Shown here: positions 1-8,289 of the stretch, piece after piece | Layout of the letters: each line of letters opens with the position of its first letter | Numbering within the stretch: the stretch's first letter is position 1 | Assembly: GCF_019550795.1 (NCBI RefSeq) | Contig: NZ_CP080545.1 | Coordinates: 4,126,001 to 4,190,000, forward strand | Source: Paenibacillus sp. sptzw28 | GTDB lineage: Bacteria > Bacillota > Bacilli > Paenibacillales > Paenibacillaceae | DNA length: 64,000 nucleotides | Direction: 5' to 3' | Position numbers and translations under genes: made by a program | Notes under the pieces: generated by a model | Told to the model about the DNA's origin: nothing | Seen by the model: only the letters and a program-made list of their open reading frames with translations | The model's database searches: none

Positions 1-11
1 GGCTTTGCCAT
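1..11 (-). CDS. der: Ribosome-assembly GTPase Der, first codons only
   Basis: Only the first codons are inside the window, reading M-A-K-P on the minus strand, preceded by a GAGGAG ribosome binding site 6-7 bases upstream of the ATG. Der (EngA) proteins of Bacillales normally start M-A-K-P, and der follows the yphA-type and S1-like genes in Bacillus subtilis, so both sequence and position agree. Der is a tandem-GTPase-domain factor for 50S subunit maturation. The identification rests on four residues plus synteny; the rest of the gene lies outside the window. Confidence 0.6.
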
Positions 12-101
12 AGTTTCACTCCTCGAGATGAAACGGCTTTACGCCGTCTTTATTGGTCAGCAAATAGTTGTTCCGCAAATATAAGCCATGTATAAGAGAG
101 G

Positions 102-131
102 GTTATACGTCCTTATATTGAAACCCGGCAA
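102..131 (-). promoter_or_regulatory. Possible sigma-A promoter for der
   Basis: Reading the minus strand, TTGCCG (126-131) is followed after 18 bases by TATAAC (102-107), a reasonable match to a housekeeping promoter, about 90 bases upstream of the der start. A small hairpin (AAACGGC/GCCGTcTTT) follows between it and the der ribosome binding site. Prediction from pattern only. Confidence 0.35.
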
Positions 132-233
132 GTATATGGATTAATGGCGCGCAGCTTATCGGCGGCATAATCACTCACTGAAAAATACTCACGCCTTTCA
201 TCATAGCAAAAAACAGAAGGATTGGCTAACATT

Positions 234-419
234 TCATTCCTTGTGACGATCCACGAGAATGAATGATCCGTTCTTCAAATCGTGTGCGCTCGCGTCCAAA
301 ATTTTTTCGAGCAAGAATGCCGTCGATTCCCGTTTTTTAATGTCAGGTTCTACAAAAATCGGGGCGCCGCCGCCTACCGATTCTCTTTCGACAGTTACAA
401 TGGCAACGATTTTAGCCAT
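234..419 (-). CDS. Small capping-complex subunit for YIEGIA
   Basis: A 61-aa protein starting M-A-K-I-V-A-I-V. It resembles the small family annotated as capping complex subunit for YIEGIA, found beside YIEGIA genes in spore formers; I recognise it by its N-terminal beta-strand, the GGGAP segment and its position directly after the YIEGIA gene. A GGAGGG site lies 6 bases before the ATG at 419; the GTG two codons upstream touches that site and overlaps the YIEGIA stop, so I prefer the ATG. It is probably co-translated with the upstream gene. The biochemical role is not established from the sequence. Confidence 0.7.
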   Translation of the reverse strand: MAKIVAIVTVERESVGGGAPIFVEPDIKKRESTAFLLEKILDASAHDLKNGSFILVDRHKE

Positions 420-421
420 AT

Positions 422-1339
422 TCACCCTCCTTTTTTACGGTTGACGCTCGCTTCAGTGGGCATGCGCACCGCGGACTCCAAAATTGGGACCTTCAGCACA
501 ACCTCTTTCGCTTTCTGCTCATCCTTCTCCTGAGGAAGCAAAAAAACCGCAAGGCGGCCATCCTTCATGTCAAGTTTAGCGAGCGGCACTAAGGCGGGTT
601 CGCCATCATCCCGGTACACGCCCAATATTGTAGAGAGATCAAACAAAATCGCCTGCCGTTGTCCGAGGTTACTGAGTGTCGCCTTCCCATTGGCATTAAA
701 CGGCTTCAAAATAATTCCGAGACCGCGTTCGGCGATTAGTTTCTGGTTGACCGACAGACCGACATTCATAATATAAATGTCCCCTACAAACAGATCCGGG
801 CCGTCAACCCGAACCGGAGCAATCTCTGCATTGGCGATATGAGAAACCGATTTTCCCGATTTTAGCACCCGAACCATAAAGAAAGACAGCAAGCCGACGA
901 TTAAACCGAATAAGGGCCCTAAGCCAATCGCCGCCAAGCTGGTCAATAGGGCCGTCAGAATCACAAGGTAATTTCGCCCTTCAAACACCATGGCAATGCC
1001 TTCGATATAAGTCGCTCCGCGGGGGACCAGCTCCAGGCTGTCGATTTTGTCAAGCGTATCCCGTTCCATCTTCCGTACGTCGCGAAACTGTTGAGCGGCC
1101 AGTGTGAGAAACGTAATTGCCGTATAATCTTTTTTGTACAGCGCAGGTACTGCTACCGCTCCGAGAGCTGCGGCGATGACACCCAGTGAAATATGAATAA
1201 TCCGGCCGTGCGGATAGGTCGGATATTGGCGGTAATCCGTGCGCAGCATTAAGAGCCTGGAGCACACGCCGAATGCAATTCCGAGTAAGATGCCGATCAA
1301 AACATGATGAGGTTGGCCGAGTCCCATTTGTTTCCACAT
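422..1339 (-). CDS. YIEGIA-domain membrane protein
   Basis: A 305-aa protein with the literal signature Y-I-E-G-I-A near residue 110-115. The N-terminal third contains hydrophobic segments (ILLGIAFGV, ISLGVIAAALGAVAVPALY), the centre has a further pair (LVILTALLTSLAAIGLGPLFGLIVG), and the C-terminal half is soluble and rich in short beta-strands. Members of this family occur in spore-forming Firmicutes and are taken to be sporulation-associated membrane proteins; the molecular role is unknown. It lies between the yphA-like gene (2-base gap) and its proposed small partner (overlapping stop), so these three genes form one operon reading toward der. Confidence 0.8.
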   Translation of the reverse strand: MWKQMGLGQPHHVLIGILLGIAFGVCSRLLMLRTDYRQYPTYPHGRIIHISLGVIAAALGAVAVPALYKKDYTAITFLTLAAQQFRDVRKMERDTLDKIDSLELVPRGATYIEGIAMVFEGRNYLVILTALLTSLAAIGLGPLFGLIVGLLSFFMVRVLKSGKSVSHIANAEIAPVRVDGPDLFVGDIYIMNVGLSVNQKLIAERGLGIILKPFNANGKATLSNLGQRQAILFDLSTILGVYRDDGEPALVPLAKLDMKDGRLAVFLLPQEKDEQKAKEVVLKVPILESAVRMPTEASVNRKKGG

Positions 1340-1341
1340 TG

Positions 1342-1971
1342 CTATGTGCTTCCTCCCCTTTGTCCCGATCGTGCTTCAAGCAGTCTTTGCGTCATGCGGC
1401 GGATTAATATTTTGCCATTTGCAATCAATCTGACTGTTACAAACGCAATTGCCAGCCCGTCCCACCAGGAAGGCGATCCGATGATCACCGTTTTTGCTGC
1501 GCCGAGTGGCCTAATAAGATCGGCAAAGGGTGGCAATAGGGCAGCTATTATTATCGCTGCAGACTGAGAACGAAAACGGTCAACCATTAAACCTGCCAGA
1601 AGTCCGGCAATTAGCGGAGCGTCCCATCCCGGACGGAACAAAATAAATACGGGATCTATGATATAGATATACCTGGACCAGAGCCAAATGACTCCGATCA
1701 GCAGGGAGCATAAGAGCAGAAACAATGCTTGGAATGACTGCCTCATGGCGACCAGCGAAACGACCGCGGCCAAAACCGCACAAAGCGCGCTCCCCCGCAG
1801 CTGTACGGCAGGATGAACGGTAAACTCGGCGAAATGCAGTACAGCTGCTGCAGCGGCAATAATTACGACAAGGCGGCGCGGCACCTCTTCCGCGACCAGA
1901 TCGTGCCATCCCGTCATATATAAGATGAACAAGATCGTTAACAGCCAAACCGCAATAAATCCGTCGTTCAA
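1342..1971 (-). CDS. YphA-like multi-pass membrane protein
   Basis: A 209-aa, strongly hydrophobic protein with about six predicted membrane segments (for example residues 6-20, 35-50, 63-80, 84-105, 112-130, 145-165) and a short basic C-terminus (RRMTQRLLEARSGQRG). Its length, hydrophobicity and place between the S1-like gene and der match Bacillus subtilis YphA, a membrane protein of unknown function. No catalytic motif is visible. The gene ends two bases before the YIEGIA start, implying co-expression. The assignment to YphA is by position and character, not by a clear motif. Confidence 0.55.
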   Translation of the reverse strand: MNDGFIAVWLLTILFILYMTGWHDLVAEEVPRRLVVIIAAAAAVLHFAEFTVHPAVQLRGSALCAVLAAVVSLVAMRQSFQALFLLLCSLLIGVIWLWSRYIYIIDPVFILFRPGWDAPLIAGLLAGLMVDRFRSQSAAIIIAALLPPFADLIRPLGAAKTVIIGSPSWWDGLAIAFVTVRLIANGKILIRRMTQRLLEARSGQRGGST

Positions 1972-2043
1972 CGCTCTTCACCTCTTTGGTTAGTTCCTAT
2001 TATGCACTGGAGCCGCTTAGCCTACTCGAAATGAAGTATATAA

Positions 2044-2092
2044 CAAAATAAAAACCGCCCATCCGGGCAGTAGTCTGCCGGATGAGCGGTTT
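2044..2092 (-). terminator. Rho-independent terminator of the S1-like gene
   Basis: On the minus strand an AAACCGC(T)CATCCGG arm pairs with its complement across a short loop and is followed by TTATTTTG. It lies just after the stop of the S1-like gene. Confidence 0.85.
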
Positions 2093-2106
2093 CTGGAAAA
2101 CAATTA

Positions 2107-3360
2107 TTACTTCAATTTGCTTAATTTATCGCCGAAACGTTCTGCAAGCGTAAAGCTCATGCTTTCATTGCTAAGGCTCACGTTCGGGTTATTCAGCTCA
2201 ACCTTTGGACCGCGGTCGCGGTCACGCTGCGGCCGTTCAGAGCGTTGAGCAGGTTGTTCTGGCGCTTCTTCCGTTTCTTTAATGCTCAGGCTTACGCGTT
2301 TCTCAGCAGGATTGAAATCGAGAATTTTCGCTTTCACTTCCTGCCCCTCTTTCACAACTTCAAATGGGGATGCAACATGGCGATGTGCCAGCTGCGAAAT
2401 ATGAACGAGGCCTTCAACGCCTGGAGCAATCTCAACAAATGCGCCGAAATTCACTATACGGCGAACCGTTCCGGTCACGATGTCACCGGTGTTGAATTTG
2501 CCATCGGCGTTTTCCCAAGGTCCGGGTTGAGCGGCTTTCATGCTCAAGCTGATTTTGCCGGCAGCCGGATCTACTTTAAGCACCTTCACCCTAACGGATT
2601 GTCCCTCGAAGACGATATCCTTCGGATGTGCAACATGCTGCCACGAAAGTTCCGAAACATGCACAAGACCGTCAATTCCGCCGATATCAACAAACGCGCC
2701 AAACGGAGTCAAGCGCTGAACCGTGCCTTCCAGCTCTTGACCCGGCTCAAGCGAGCTCATCACCTGCTGCTTGTTTTGCTCGAATTCGGCGTCCAGAACT
2801 TCTTTTTGGGACAAAATTACTTTATTATTCTCGCGGTCGATTTCTTTCACTTTTACTCGAAGCGTGCGACCTTTATAGTCGCTGAAATCTTCGACGAAAT
2901 GACGCTCGACCATGGAAGCAGGTATAAATCCGCGCACGCCTACATCGGCTACAAGACCACCTTTGACGACATCGGCAACACTCACTTCGAACACTTCGCC
3001 CTGTTCGAAACGGCTTTGCAGCACATCCCAGGCACGCTCGCCATCAACCAGCTTTTTGGAAAGAATCAGCTTCTCCTTTTCATCGTCGATGCTGACTACC
3101 TTCAGTTCAACTTCCTGGCCTACTTGAACTGCTTCGGCCGCATTTTCAATTTGAACCGAGGAAAGCTCGCGAAGCGGAATGACGCCGTCATATTTATATC
3201 CAAGGCTTACGAAAGCTTGGTTATCCTCAATTTTGGCGATCGTACCTTTCACCGTGTCACCTTTTTTCAAAGACACGAAGTTGTCCATTGCCTCTTGGCT
3301 GATCGTTTCCGCAGGAGCGGATTCTTGAGCTGAATCTTGCACTTTTGTTTCTTCTGACAT
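2107..3360 (-). CDS. ypfD: S1-like RNA-binding protein (30S ribosomal protein S1 homolog)
   Basis: A 417-aa protein with four S1/OB-fold repeats at about residues 33-105, 120-190, 205-275 and 290-360, each with the typical G-x-V-x-x-I/V...FGAFV/I pattern; the last two read GAFVDIGGIDGLVHVSEL and GAFVEIAPGVEGLVHISQL. The C-terminus (360-417) is charged and low in complexity (QRSERPQRDRDRG). Firmicute YpfD-type proteins have four S1 domains rather than the six of E. coli S1 and are probably accessory RNA-binding or translation factors. Start ATG has GAGGAGG at good spacing. It follows plsC and ends in a strong terminator. Confidence 0.92.
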   Translation of the reverse strand: MSEETKVQDSAQESAPAETISQEAMDNFVSLKKGDTVKGTIAKIEDNQAFVSLGYKYDGVIPLRELSSVQIENAAEAVQVGQEVELKVVSIDDEKEKLILSKKLVDGERAWDVLQSRFEQGEVFEVSVADVVKGGLVADVGVRGFIPASMVERHFVEDFSDYKGRTLRVKVKEIDRENNKVILSQKEVLDAEFEQNKQQVMSSLEPGQELEGTVQRLTPFGAFVDIGGIDGLVHVSELSWQHVAHPKDIVFEGQSVRVKVLKVDPAAGKISLSMKAAQPGPWENADGKFNTGDIVTGTVRRIVNFGAFVEIAPGVEGLVHISQLAHRHVASPFEVVKEGQEVKAKILDFNPAEKRVSLSIKETEEAPEQPAQRSERPQRDRDRGPKVELNNPNVSLSNESMSFTLAERFGDKLSKLK

Positions 3361-3460
3361 TGAAATAACCTCCTCAATTCATACCCCAACTTTATTTAAA
3401 CGTGCTCCCGCCGATTGAAACAGGTTAGCGTCGCACCGTCTAAAACATATGCATGTCTGT

Positions 3461-4036
3461 TTATCCCTGGCGGACCATCTCGCGGATGCTTGCCATAATC
3501 TTCTCTGTTACTTTCTCCAGCATATCGGATGACTGATCTTGTATGATTTCGGATATGTCGATTGGCTGGCCGTAACGGATTTTCATTTTTCGGAATAAAC
3601 GGTATTCCCCGATTATCGCTACTGGAATAATCACCGCATTGCTTCGCACCGCAATCATCGCGGCGCCTTTCTTGCCTATACCTGTCGTCGAATTTCGGGT
3701 CCCTTCCGGAAAGATGCCCATAACGCCGCCGCCTTGCACCAGAGCGATCGCCGAACGAATCGCATCCTTGCTGACGCCGCCGCGTTTGACCGGAAACGCG
3801 CCGACGGTGCGGATGAAAGCACCGAATAACGGAATCTCAAATAATTCCGCTTTGGCCATATAATGCACTTTACGGTTAACCTTGGTTCCGACTGTCGTCG
3901 GATCCAGAAGGCTTATATGGTTGGAGCAAAGAACAACGCCGCCTGCAGCCGGTATATTCTCCAGGCCGCTGGCTTCGAAACGGAACAGAATGGCGTACAA
4001 GAAACGAAGTATGCTGCGGCAAGCATTATATATCAT
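3461..4036 (-). CDS. plsC: 1-acyl-sn-glycerol-3-phosphate acyltransferase
   Basis: A 191-aa acyltransferase that makes phosphatidic acid from lysophosphatidic acid at the membrane. The catalytic HX4D box is NHISLLD (His40, Asp45) and the acceptor-binding block is FPEGTRN (109-115); a hydrophobic N-terminal stretch (FLYAILF) gives membrane association. Length fits the short PlsC class. Its start lies 3 bases after the cmk stop, so cmk-plsC is an operon, a common Paenibacillus arrangement. Confidence 0.92.
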   Translation of the reverse strand: MIYNACRSILRFLYAILFRFEASGLENIPAAGGVVLCSNHISLLDPTTVGTKVNRKVHYMAKAELFEIPLFGAFIRTVGAFPVKRGGVSKDAIRSAIALVQGGGVMGIFPEGTRNSTTGIGKKGAAMIAVRSNAVIIPVAIIGEYRLFRKMKIRYGQPIDISEIIQDQSSDMLEKVTEKIMASIREMVRQG

Positions 4037-4039
4037 AGT

Positions 4040-4741
4040 TTACTTTGCCTCCGCCAATTTGGTTCGGCTCAAGCCTACAATAAGTTCGACAACTTGATCG
4101 ATTGCCAGTTCCGTGCTGTCGACTACGACTGCATCCTTGGCACAGACAAGCGGAGAAATTTCCCGCTGCTCATCGCTGCGGTCGCGATCGGCGATTTCCC
4201 GTTCGAGCTGCGTAAGTGAGACGCGCCCATCTGCGTCAAGCTCTTGAAACCTGCGCAGCGCCCTGGTTTGAACGCTGGCTGTCAGGAAAATCTTCAGCTC
4301 CGCATCCGGCAGCACGTGTGTCCCAATATCGCGGCCATCCATCACAATGCCTTTATCGGCGGCCAACTGCCGCTGAAGCTCCACCAGACGGCTCCGTACA
4401 GGTTGATGTGAGGCCACCTGAGATACGCGAAGCGTAACTTCGCGGGTGCGAATCGCAGATGTTACATCTTCCTTATTGAGCAGCACCGATTGCCCGCCCG
4501 CTCCCGGCTTCAGTCGTATATCCAGCTTCCCGACGAGCATTCCAAGCCTGTCCGCTTCGTCAGGTGCGATTCCGGCCCGATTGGCAGCTAAAGTGACTGC
4601 CCGGTACATAGCGCCGGTATCAATGTAAATGTAGCCGAGTCGTTCGGCGACTTTTCGTGCGACTGTACTTTTGCCGGCACCGGCAGGTCCGTCAATCGCC
4701 ACGTTAATGCGGTCGCAATTGCGTCCCCCATTCATGCTCAA
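4040..4741 (-). CDS. cmk: Cytidylate kinase
   Basis: A 233-aa CMP/dCMP kinase. The P-loop GPAGAGKST lies at residues 18-26, followed by the CMP-binding segment DTGAMYRAVT and the later GRDIGTHVLPDA and R-E-x-x-D-R-x-R-S lid motifs. I take the TTG start at 4741 because GGGGAGG lies about 10 bases upstream; an ATG two codons later is also possible. It heads the cmk-plsC pair, as in B. subtilis where cmk neighbours ypfB and ypfA. Confidence 0.95.
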   Translation of the reverse strand: MSMNGGRNCDRINVAIDGPAGAGKSTVARKVAERLGYIYIDTGAMYRAVTLAANRAGIAPDEADRLGMLVGKLDIRLKPGAGGQSVLLNKEDVTSAIRTREVTLRVSQVASHQPVRSRLVELQRQLAADKGIVMDGRDIGTHVLPDAELKIFLTASVQTRALRRFQELDADGRVSLTQLEREIADRDRSDEQREISPLVCAKDAVVVDSTELAIDQVVELIVGLSRTKLAEAK

Positions 4742-4832
4742 CCCAGTTTGACCTCCCCCGAGAGCCGTTAACGGCTTTAACCCATGCTCTAGTCATCAAG
4801 AAAAAAGCAGGCTCTGCCTGCGATAGTAGAAA

Positions 4833-5084
4833 TTATACCACAGCGGCTTTCCAGATGCAAAGAACGCGGACCTGCACGAAGGGGGTTCCCTCAAGCCGAT
4901 CCACGCCCGTCACCCATGCCCGAACCTGTGGAATTTGAAGTGCAAGCTGACTCAGTACAACAGCTATGAGCAGCGTTATGACAATCTTTTGGAGAAGACT
5001 CGTCACTTCGTCAGACAACTGCTGGACGCTTTTAGGTTGACCGGAGCGGCCGCGGGGACGCTTGAGACGAATCAAATCATGCAA
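4833..5084 (-). CDS. YpfB-like small membrane protein (DUF5359-type)
   Basis: An 83-aa protein with a basic N-terminus, one membrane helix (residues about 33-53, IVITLLIAVVLSQLALQI) and a short outside segment ending in VTGVDRLEGTPF, which resembles the conserved end of B. subtilis YpfB. It sits between cmk and ypfA exactly as ypfB does. The start appears to be TTG with AGGGGAGA upstream. Function unknown. Confidence 0.6.
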   Translation of the reverse strand: MHDLIRLKRPRGRSGQPKSVQQLSDEVTSLLQKIVITLLIAVVLSQLALQIPQVRAWVTGVDRLEGTPFVQVRVLCIWKAAVV

Positions 5085-5182
5085 CTTAATGGAAAACTCT
5101 CCCCTTTCCAGTACACAATCGGGGTTAGTTTATCCTTGTCCACTCTCATTATGCACGATTTGCAAAAGGCGGTGCTTGAAAC

Positions 5183-5836
5183 TTATGTTTTGCGGAGCTC
5201 AAGCTGCCGTTCGAAGCAAAAACGAATGATCTTTTGTCTTTCTCCATCCGAAATACCGGTAAACTTCGCCATCACCTGATTCTTGCCGGACTCCAATGTT
5301 TTTACACGTACGACCTCCGACTTGAACTGCGCGTGATCCACTGAACCGTTGCGGTATGGTACAAGCAGCCAGCATTCCAATTCGGCGCCGTCCTTGATCG
5401 GCCATCTGGCGTCGACGAGAAAAGAAATTCCACCCCCACCGACATCGTCCGTCATGCCGATAAAACGGATGTGCGAGGACAGCCTGACAGCGAGCTCGAG
5501 TTCTGCAGCAACCCTGAGAAAATTGCGGCGCTGCACTTTAGTAATCGAATCGGGATCCGGATTGCGAATCCGCACAAGCTTGATGACGTCATCCTTAAAA
5601 CCTATAACGTGTGAATTAAAATAATGCTTCACCCCGTCGCTCGTAAGAAAGTAGGCAGACAGCTCATCGCCGAGAAATAATCGTTTAAACCGGCCCGTGC
5701 CCTCGATAATCGGAAGCTCGATGAGCAGCTCATCATTGTTTTCATCCGAAACTCTTGATTTATATTCTATCGCTGCTTCCTTCTCATCGGACGAAGCCAC
5801 TTGTAAGAATAAAAATTGGTTTACCTTAGGCAGCAT
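5183..5836 (-). CDS. ypfA: PilZ-domain flagellar brake protein YpfA
   Basis: A 217-aa protein with an N-terminal YcgR-type beta domain (about 1-95) and a C-terminal PilZ domain (about 100-215). YpfA binds cyclic-di-GMP and slows the flagellar motor in B. subtilis. The RxxxR motif is QRRNFLR (Arg104, Arg108). The second motif, normally D/N-x-S-x-x-G, reads D-V-G-G-G-G at 131-136, so the serine is a glycine. The ATG at 5836 is chosen because GGGGGG lies 6 bases before it; the open frame continues 20 codons upstream without support. It follows ypeB and precedes the ypfB-like gene. Confidence 0.85.
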   Translation of the reverse strand: MLPKVNQFLFLQVASSDEKEAAIEYKSRVSDENNDELLIELPIIEGTGRFKRLFLGDELSAYFLTSDGVKHYFNSHVIGFKDDVIKLVRIRNPDPDSITKVQRRNFLRVAAELELAVRLSSHIRFIGMTDDVGGGGISFLVDARWPIKDGAELECWLLVPYRNGSVDHAQFKSEVVRVKTLESGKNQVMAKFTGISDGERQKIIRFCFERQLELRKT

Positions 5837-5907
5837 GCGTTTCCCCCCGTTTTCTCCGATTATAGCACAGCTTGTCGAAACTTGGGGAGAGGACATATCA
5901 AGAGGAA

Positions 5908-5935
5908 AGGGCGTACCGCTGAGGCGGCACGCCCT
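5908..5935 (-). terminator. Terminator downstream of ypeB
   Basis: AGGGCGTgCCGC pairs with GCGGtACGCCCT across a 4-base loop. The minus-strand tail is TTTCCTCTT; the other orientation ends in GTTTTTCT, so it could act both ways. It lies 6 bases after the ypeB stop. Confidence 0.65.
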
Positions 5936-5941
5936 GTTTTT

Positions 5942-7276
5942 CTACTCAGGTGTTTGTTCGATAAATTCTTCGACGCCCGTTTCGGCGTTGATATACAACC
6001 GGTACATACCCCCGTTGATCCGTCCAACGAATTCGTAGCAAAGCGCTTCTTCGCCGAGGTCGTTCTCGATGAGCGCCAGCTGCTCAGATCTCGCTTTGAA
6101 ATCCGGATTTAATGCCGCCCGGGCGGCGGATGGCGACAGCTTAGGCTTGGGGATTTTACGTTTGCGATGATCGAATACGTAATCCGCCGCCTGCAGCCCG
6201 ACGATATCACCGTTGTCCATGGCCACCTTAACCGTCATTTTTTCCGGGAAAATCAATACTCCGTTTTGTGTCCCCACCATTGTAAAAACGGCAGTATTAT
6301 CATATTGGTCGAAGTTGACCGATTTCATCCCGGGATAACCGCGGCTGTCAAGAAATTCGGTCGCTTTATCCCTGGCCTCCTCGGCATTAAGCTTCGGCTC
6401 GCCGACATCGCGTGGATTTACATACCAAATCAATTGGCCTCCCTTTTGCGTAAAATCCAATTGAATCGGGTTATCCGTATTCGGCCCCTGGACCGTGGCA
6501 GAGTAGGAAGCGTATTCCGTTCCGGCTCCGTTTTCAGTTACCTGGATGCTGTTCGTATCGTTTATCTTCAAGAATCGGGCTGCTGCTTTTCTGATATCCT
6601 CAGGAGACATTTGCTTGCCTCCGAGCATCTTTACCGTCCTCTTCTGATACATGCTTGCAACCGAAGGTCCCCAATTGATTTCCGGATATTCACTTACTTT
6701 CTTGTCAACCGTCTGAAATCCGTCGATGATCGTATTGTCGCGATTGGATTTCTCTGAGGCGAGAGCCGTTTCCACGTCCATCCAACGCAAATTGTTTGCG
6801 AGGACTTTATCCTGTACTTGCAGCAAATCATTGGAAATCTGCTTCGAGTTGGCATAAAGCGTCTTAAGCGTTTTATATTCGTCTTGAGTGAGCGGGTGCT
6901 TCGTCAAATCGCGCACGGACGTCTTGTATGAAAAATTGGCGATTCTCGAGAGAAACTCTTCGGTCCGGTTAAACGGCAGCAGTGTAAGCGGAAGCTGGTT
7001 TATTTCGTTTTGCGCTTCACTCGTGAGCCGCCAAACGTTAACCAGTCCTTTACGATGGTAGCCTTGTGACGCGGCGTTAACCGCGAGAGTGTTGCCCAGC
7101 TGCCGGTGCAGCTGAGCGACATGATAGGTTAAATCGTGGAATGCGCGTTGATACTGATTCTCCGCCTTTATCAGGATCGAGTTCTTCTCCTGATGTTCTT
7201 GGTAGCCCCAATAAATCGACCCGATAAATAAAAGCGTCATTACCGGAAACAATATAGCGCTTAATCGACGATACAT
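5942..7276 (-). CDS. ypeB: Germination protein YpeB
   Basis: A 444-aa spore protein with one N-terminal membrane anchor (residues about 7-25), a helical middle region and C-terminal PepSY-like repeats (about 250-440, with EEARDKATEFL and PSAARAALNPDF). In Bacillus, YpeB and the cortex-lytic enzyme SleB stabilise each other in the spore and are encoded together. Here the gene upstream is not sleB (see findings). The ribosome binding site AAAGGAGC lies inside the 3' arm of a 15-bp hairpin, which may limit translation. Confidence 0.9.
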   Translation of the reverse strand: MYRRLSAILFPVMTLLFIGSIYWGYQEHQEKNSILIKAENQYQRAFHDLTYHVAQLHRQLGNTLAVNAASQGYHRKGLVNVWRLTSEAQNEINQLPLTLLPFNRTEEFLSRIANFSYKTSVRDLTKHPLTQDEYKTLKTLYANSKQISNDLLQVQDKVLANNLRWMDVETALASEKSNRDNTIIDGFQTVDKKVSEYPEINWGPSVASMYQKRTVKMLGGKQMSPEDIRKAAARFLKINDTNSIQVTENGAGTEYASYSATVQGPNTDNPIQLDFTQKGGQLIWYVNPRDVGEPKLNAEEARDKATEFLDSRGYPGMKSVNFDQYDNTAVFTMVGTQNGVLIFPEKMTVKVAMDNGDIVGLQAADYVFDHRKRKIPKPKLSPSAARAALNPDFKARSEQLALIENDLGEEALCYEFVGRINGGMYRLYINAETGVEEFIEQTPE

Positions 7277-7280
7277 AGAT

Positions 7281-7333
7281 AAAGCTCCTTTCGTGTGCCA
7301 ATGTCGTTAGTTTGGTTTACACGAAGGAGCTTT
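7281..7333 (-). promoter_or_regulatory. Hairpin enclosing the ypeB ribosome binding site
   Basis: Positions 7281-7296 and 7319-7333 are complementary over 15 bp with one bulged base and a 22-base loop. On the minus strand the 3' arm contains AAAGGAGC, the ypeB ribosome binding site, 5-8 bases from the ATG. No U-tract follows, so it is a poor terminator and a better candidate for a structure that masks the ribosome binding site. Seen directly; the role is inferred. Confidence 0.6.
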
Positions 7334-7365
7334 ATGCATGTTTTGGGTATTGCGGCATTACAACA

Positions 7366-7515
7366 CTACTCTTCCACTTCAAAGTCATTTACATTGTTGC
7401 AGAGGCATTGCTTGAACCCGGTATCGATTTTGTCTTTTTCCCTCCGGCCGCGAAGGACAAACTTTTCCCCGCATTTGTTGCACCGGATCGTAACCTTGAC
7501 ACGCGTCATAACCAT
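7366..7515 (-). CDS. 49-aa CxxC...CxC zinc-ribbon-like protein
   Basis: A short open frame: M-V-M-T-R-V-K-V-T-I-R-C-N-K-C at the start and K-Q-C-L-C-N-N later, giving CxxC (residues 12 and 15) and CxC (37 and 39), a pattern that could bind one zinc. A GGGGTGA site lies 4 bases before the ATG at 7515. It lies between prsW and ypeB, the slot occupied by sleB in B. subtilis. The name and function are unknown; the good ribosome binding site, the paired cysteines and the position are the support. Confidence 0.65.
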   Translation of the reverse strand: MVMTRVKVTIRCNKCGEKFVLRGRREKDKIDTGFKQCLCNNVNDFEVEE

Positions 7516-7570
7516 AGATTCACCCCATGTTATCCATTCAAAACCTGTATCGTCAGTATGGACGGATTCA

Positions 7571-8266
7571 TTAGAGCTTAACCTCTTCCTCGCGTCCGAG
7601 CAGTGCGAACGGCGATCGGGAGTTCGCCCGGTTCATTTTGCGTATGCCTTTTATCCATAGATAAGCCATAAGCGGAACAATAAACCAGACCCAATACGTC
7701 GAACCGGATCCCATAATCCAATCGTAAACGCCATGCTCCGCTAATGGAATACCGGCTGCGAGCATAAGGTATTTCCGGCTTATGGTCTTGCTTACAAATT
7801 TCGCTTTGCCCAGATAATAGCCCATGGTTACGCCGAACAGTGCATGTCCCGAAACCGGAAGAAGAGCGCGAACGAGCAGCGATCCAGCCGAGGAGGGTTG
7901 AAAAACGGCATAAAGCACATTCTCAACCGTTGCAAAACCGAGCGATGCCGCTACCGCATAGACGATGCCGTCATATGGCTCGTCAAATTCGGTATGGTTG
8001 TAAATGATATGATACAGCATAAACCATTTCACCAGCTCCTCTACGCCTGCCGATACGGCAAACGCAAACACAACCGGTTGGTCGCCCCACCAAAGGAGCA
8101 GGCCGCGCTGAATAACCATTATAGGCAGCACAATAAGCACGCCGAGAAGAAAGACCCGCACCACCATATGAAACGGCTCGGCTTCGTAACGGTCCTTCAT
8201 GTAAAAGTAAGTGAGCAAAGAAATACCCGGCGCAACCGCAGCGGTTAATATGGAAAAGAGCAGCAT
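7571..8266 (-). CDS. prsW: PrsW-type intramembrane protease
   Basis: A 231-aa multi-pass membrane protein of the PrsW (M82) glutamic intramembrane protease family. The catalytic EExxK motif is EELVK at 76-80; further conserved blocks are F-x-x-x-E-N (FATVEN), SGHALFG and AEHGVYD. In B. subtilis PrsW makes the first cut in the anti-sigma factor RsiW; the substrate here is not known. The ATG at 8266 has AGGAGG about 13 bases upstream; the frame stays open 13 more codons into the adjacent repeat array, which I do not include. Confidence 0.88.
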   Translation of the reverse strand: MLLFSILTAAVAPGISLLTYFYMKDRYEAEPFHMVVRVFLLGVLIVLPIMVIQRGLLLWWGDQPVVFAFAVSAGVEELVKWFMLYHIIYNHTEFDEPYDGIVYAVAASLGFATVENVLYAVFQPSSAGSLLVRALLPVSGHALFGVTMGYYLGKAKFVSKTISRKYLMLAAGIPLAEHGVYDWIMGSGSTYWVWFIVPLMAYLWIKGIRKMNRANSRSPFALLGREEEVKL

Positions 8267-8289
8267 TCTCTCGTATGTCACCTCCTGAA

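Noticed and set aside
2245..3333. 362-aa plus-strand open frame
   Set aside because: It is the reverse shadow of the S1-like gene, rich in unlikely residue runs, without a ribosome binding site.
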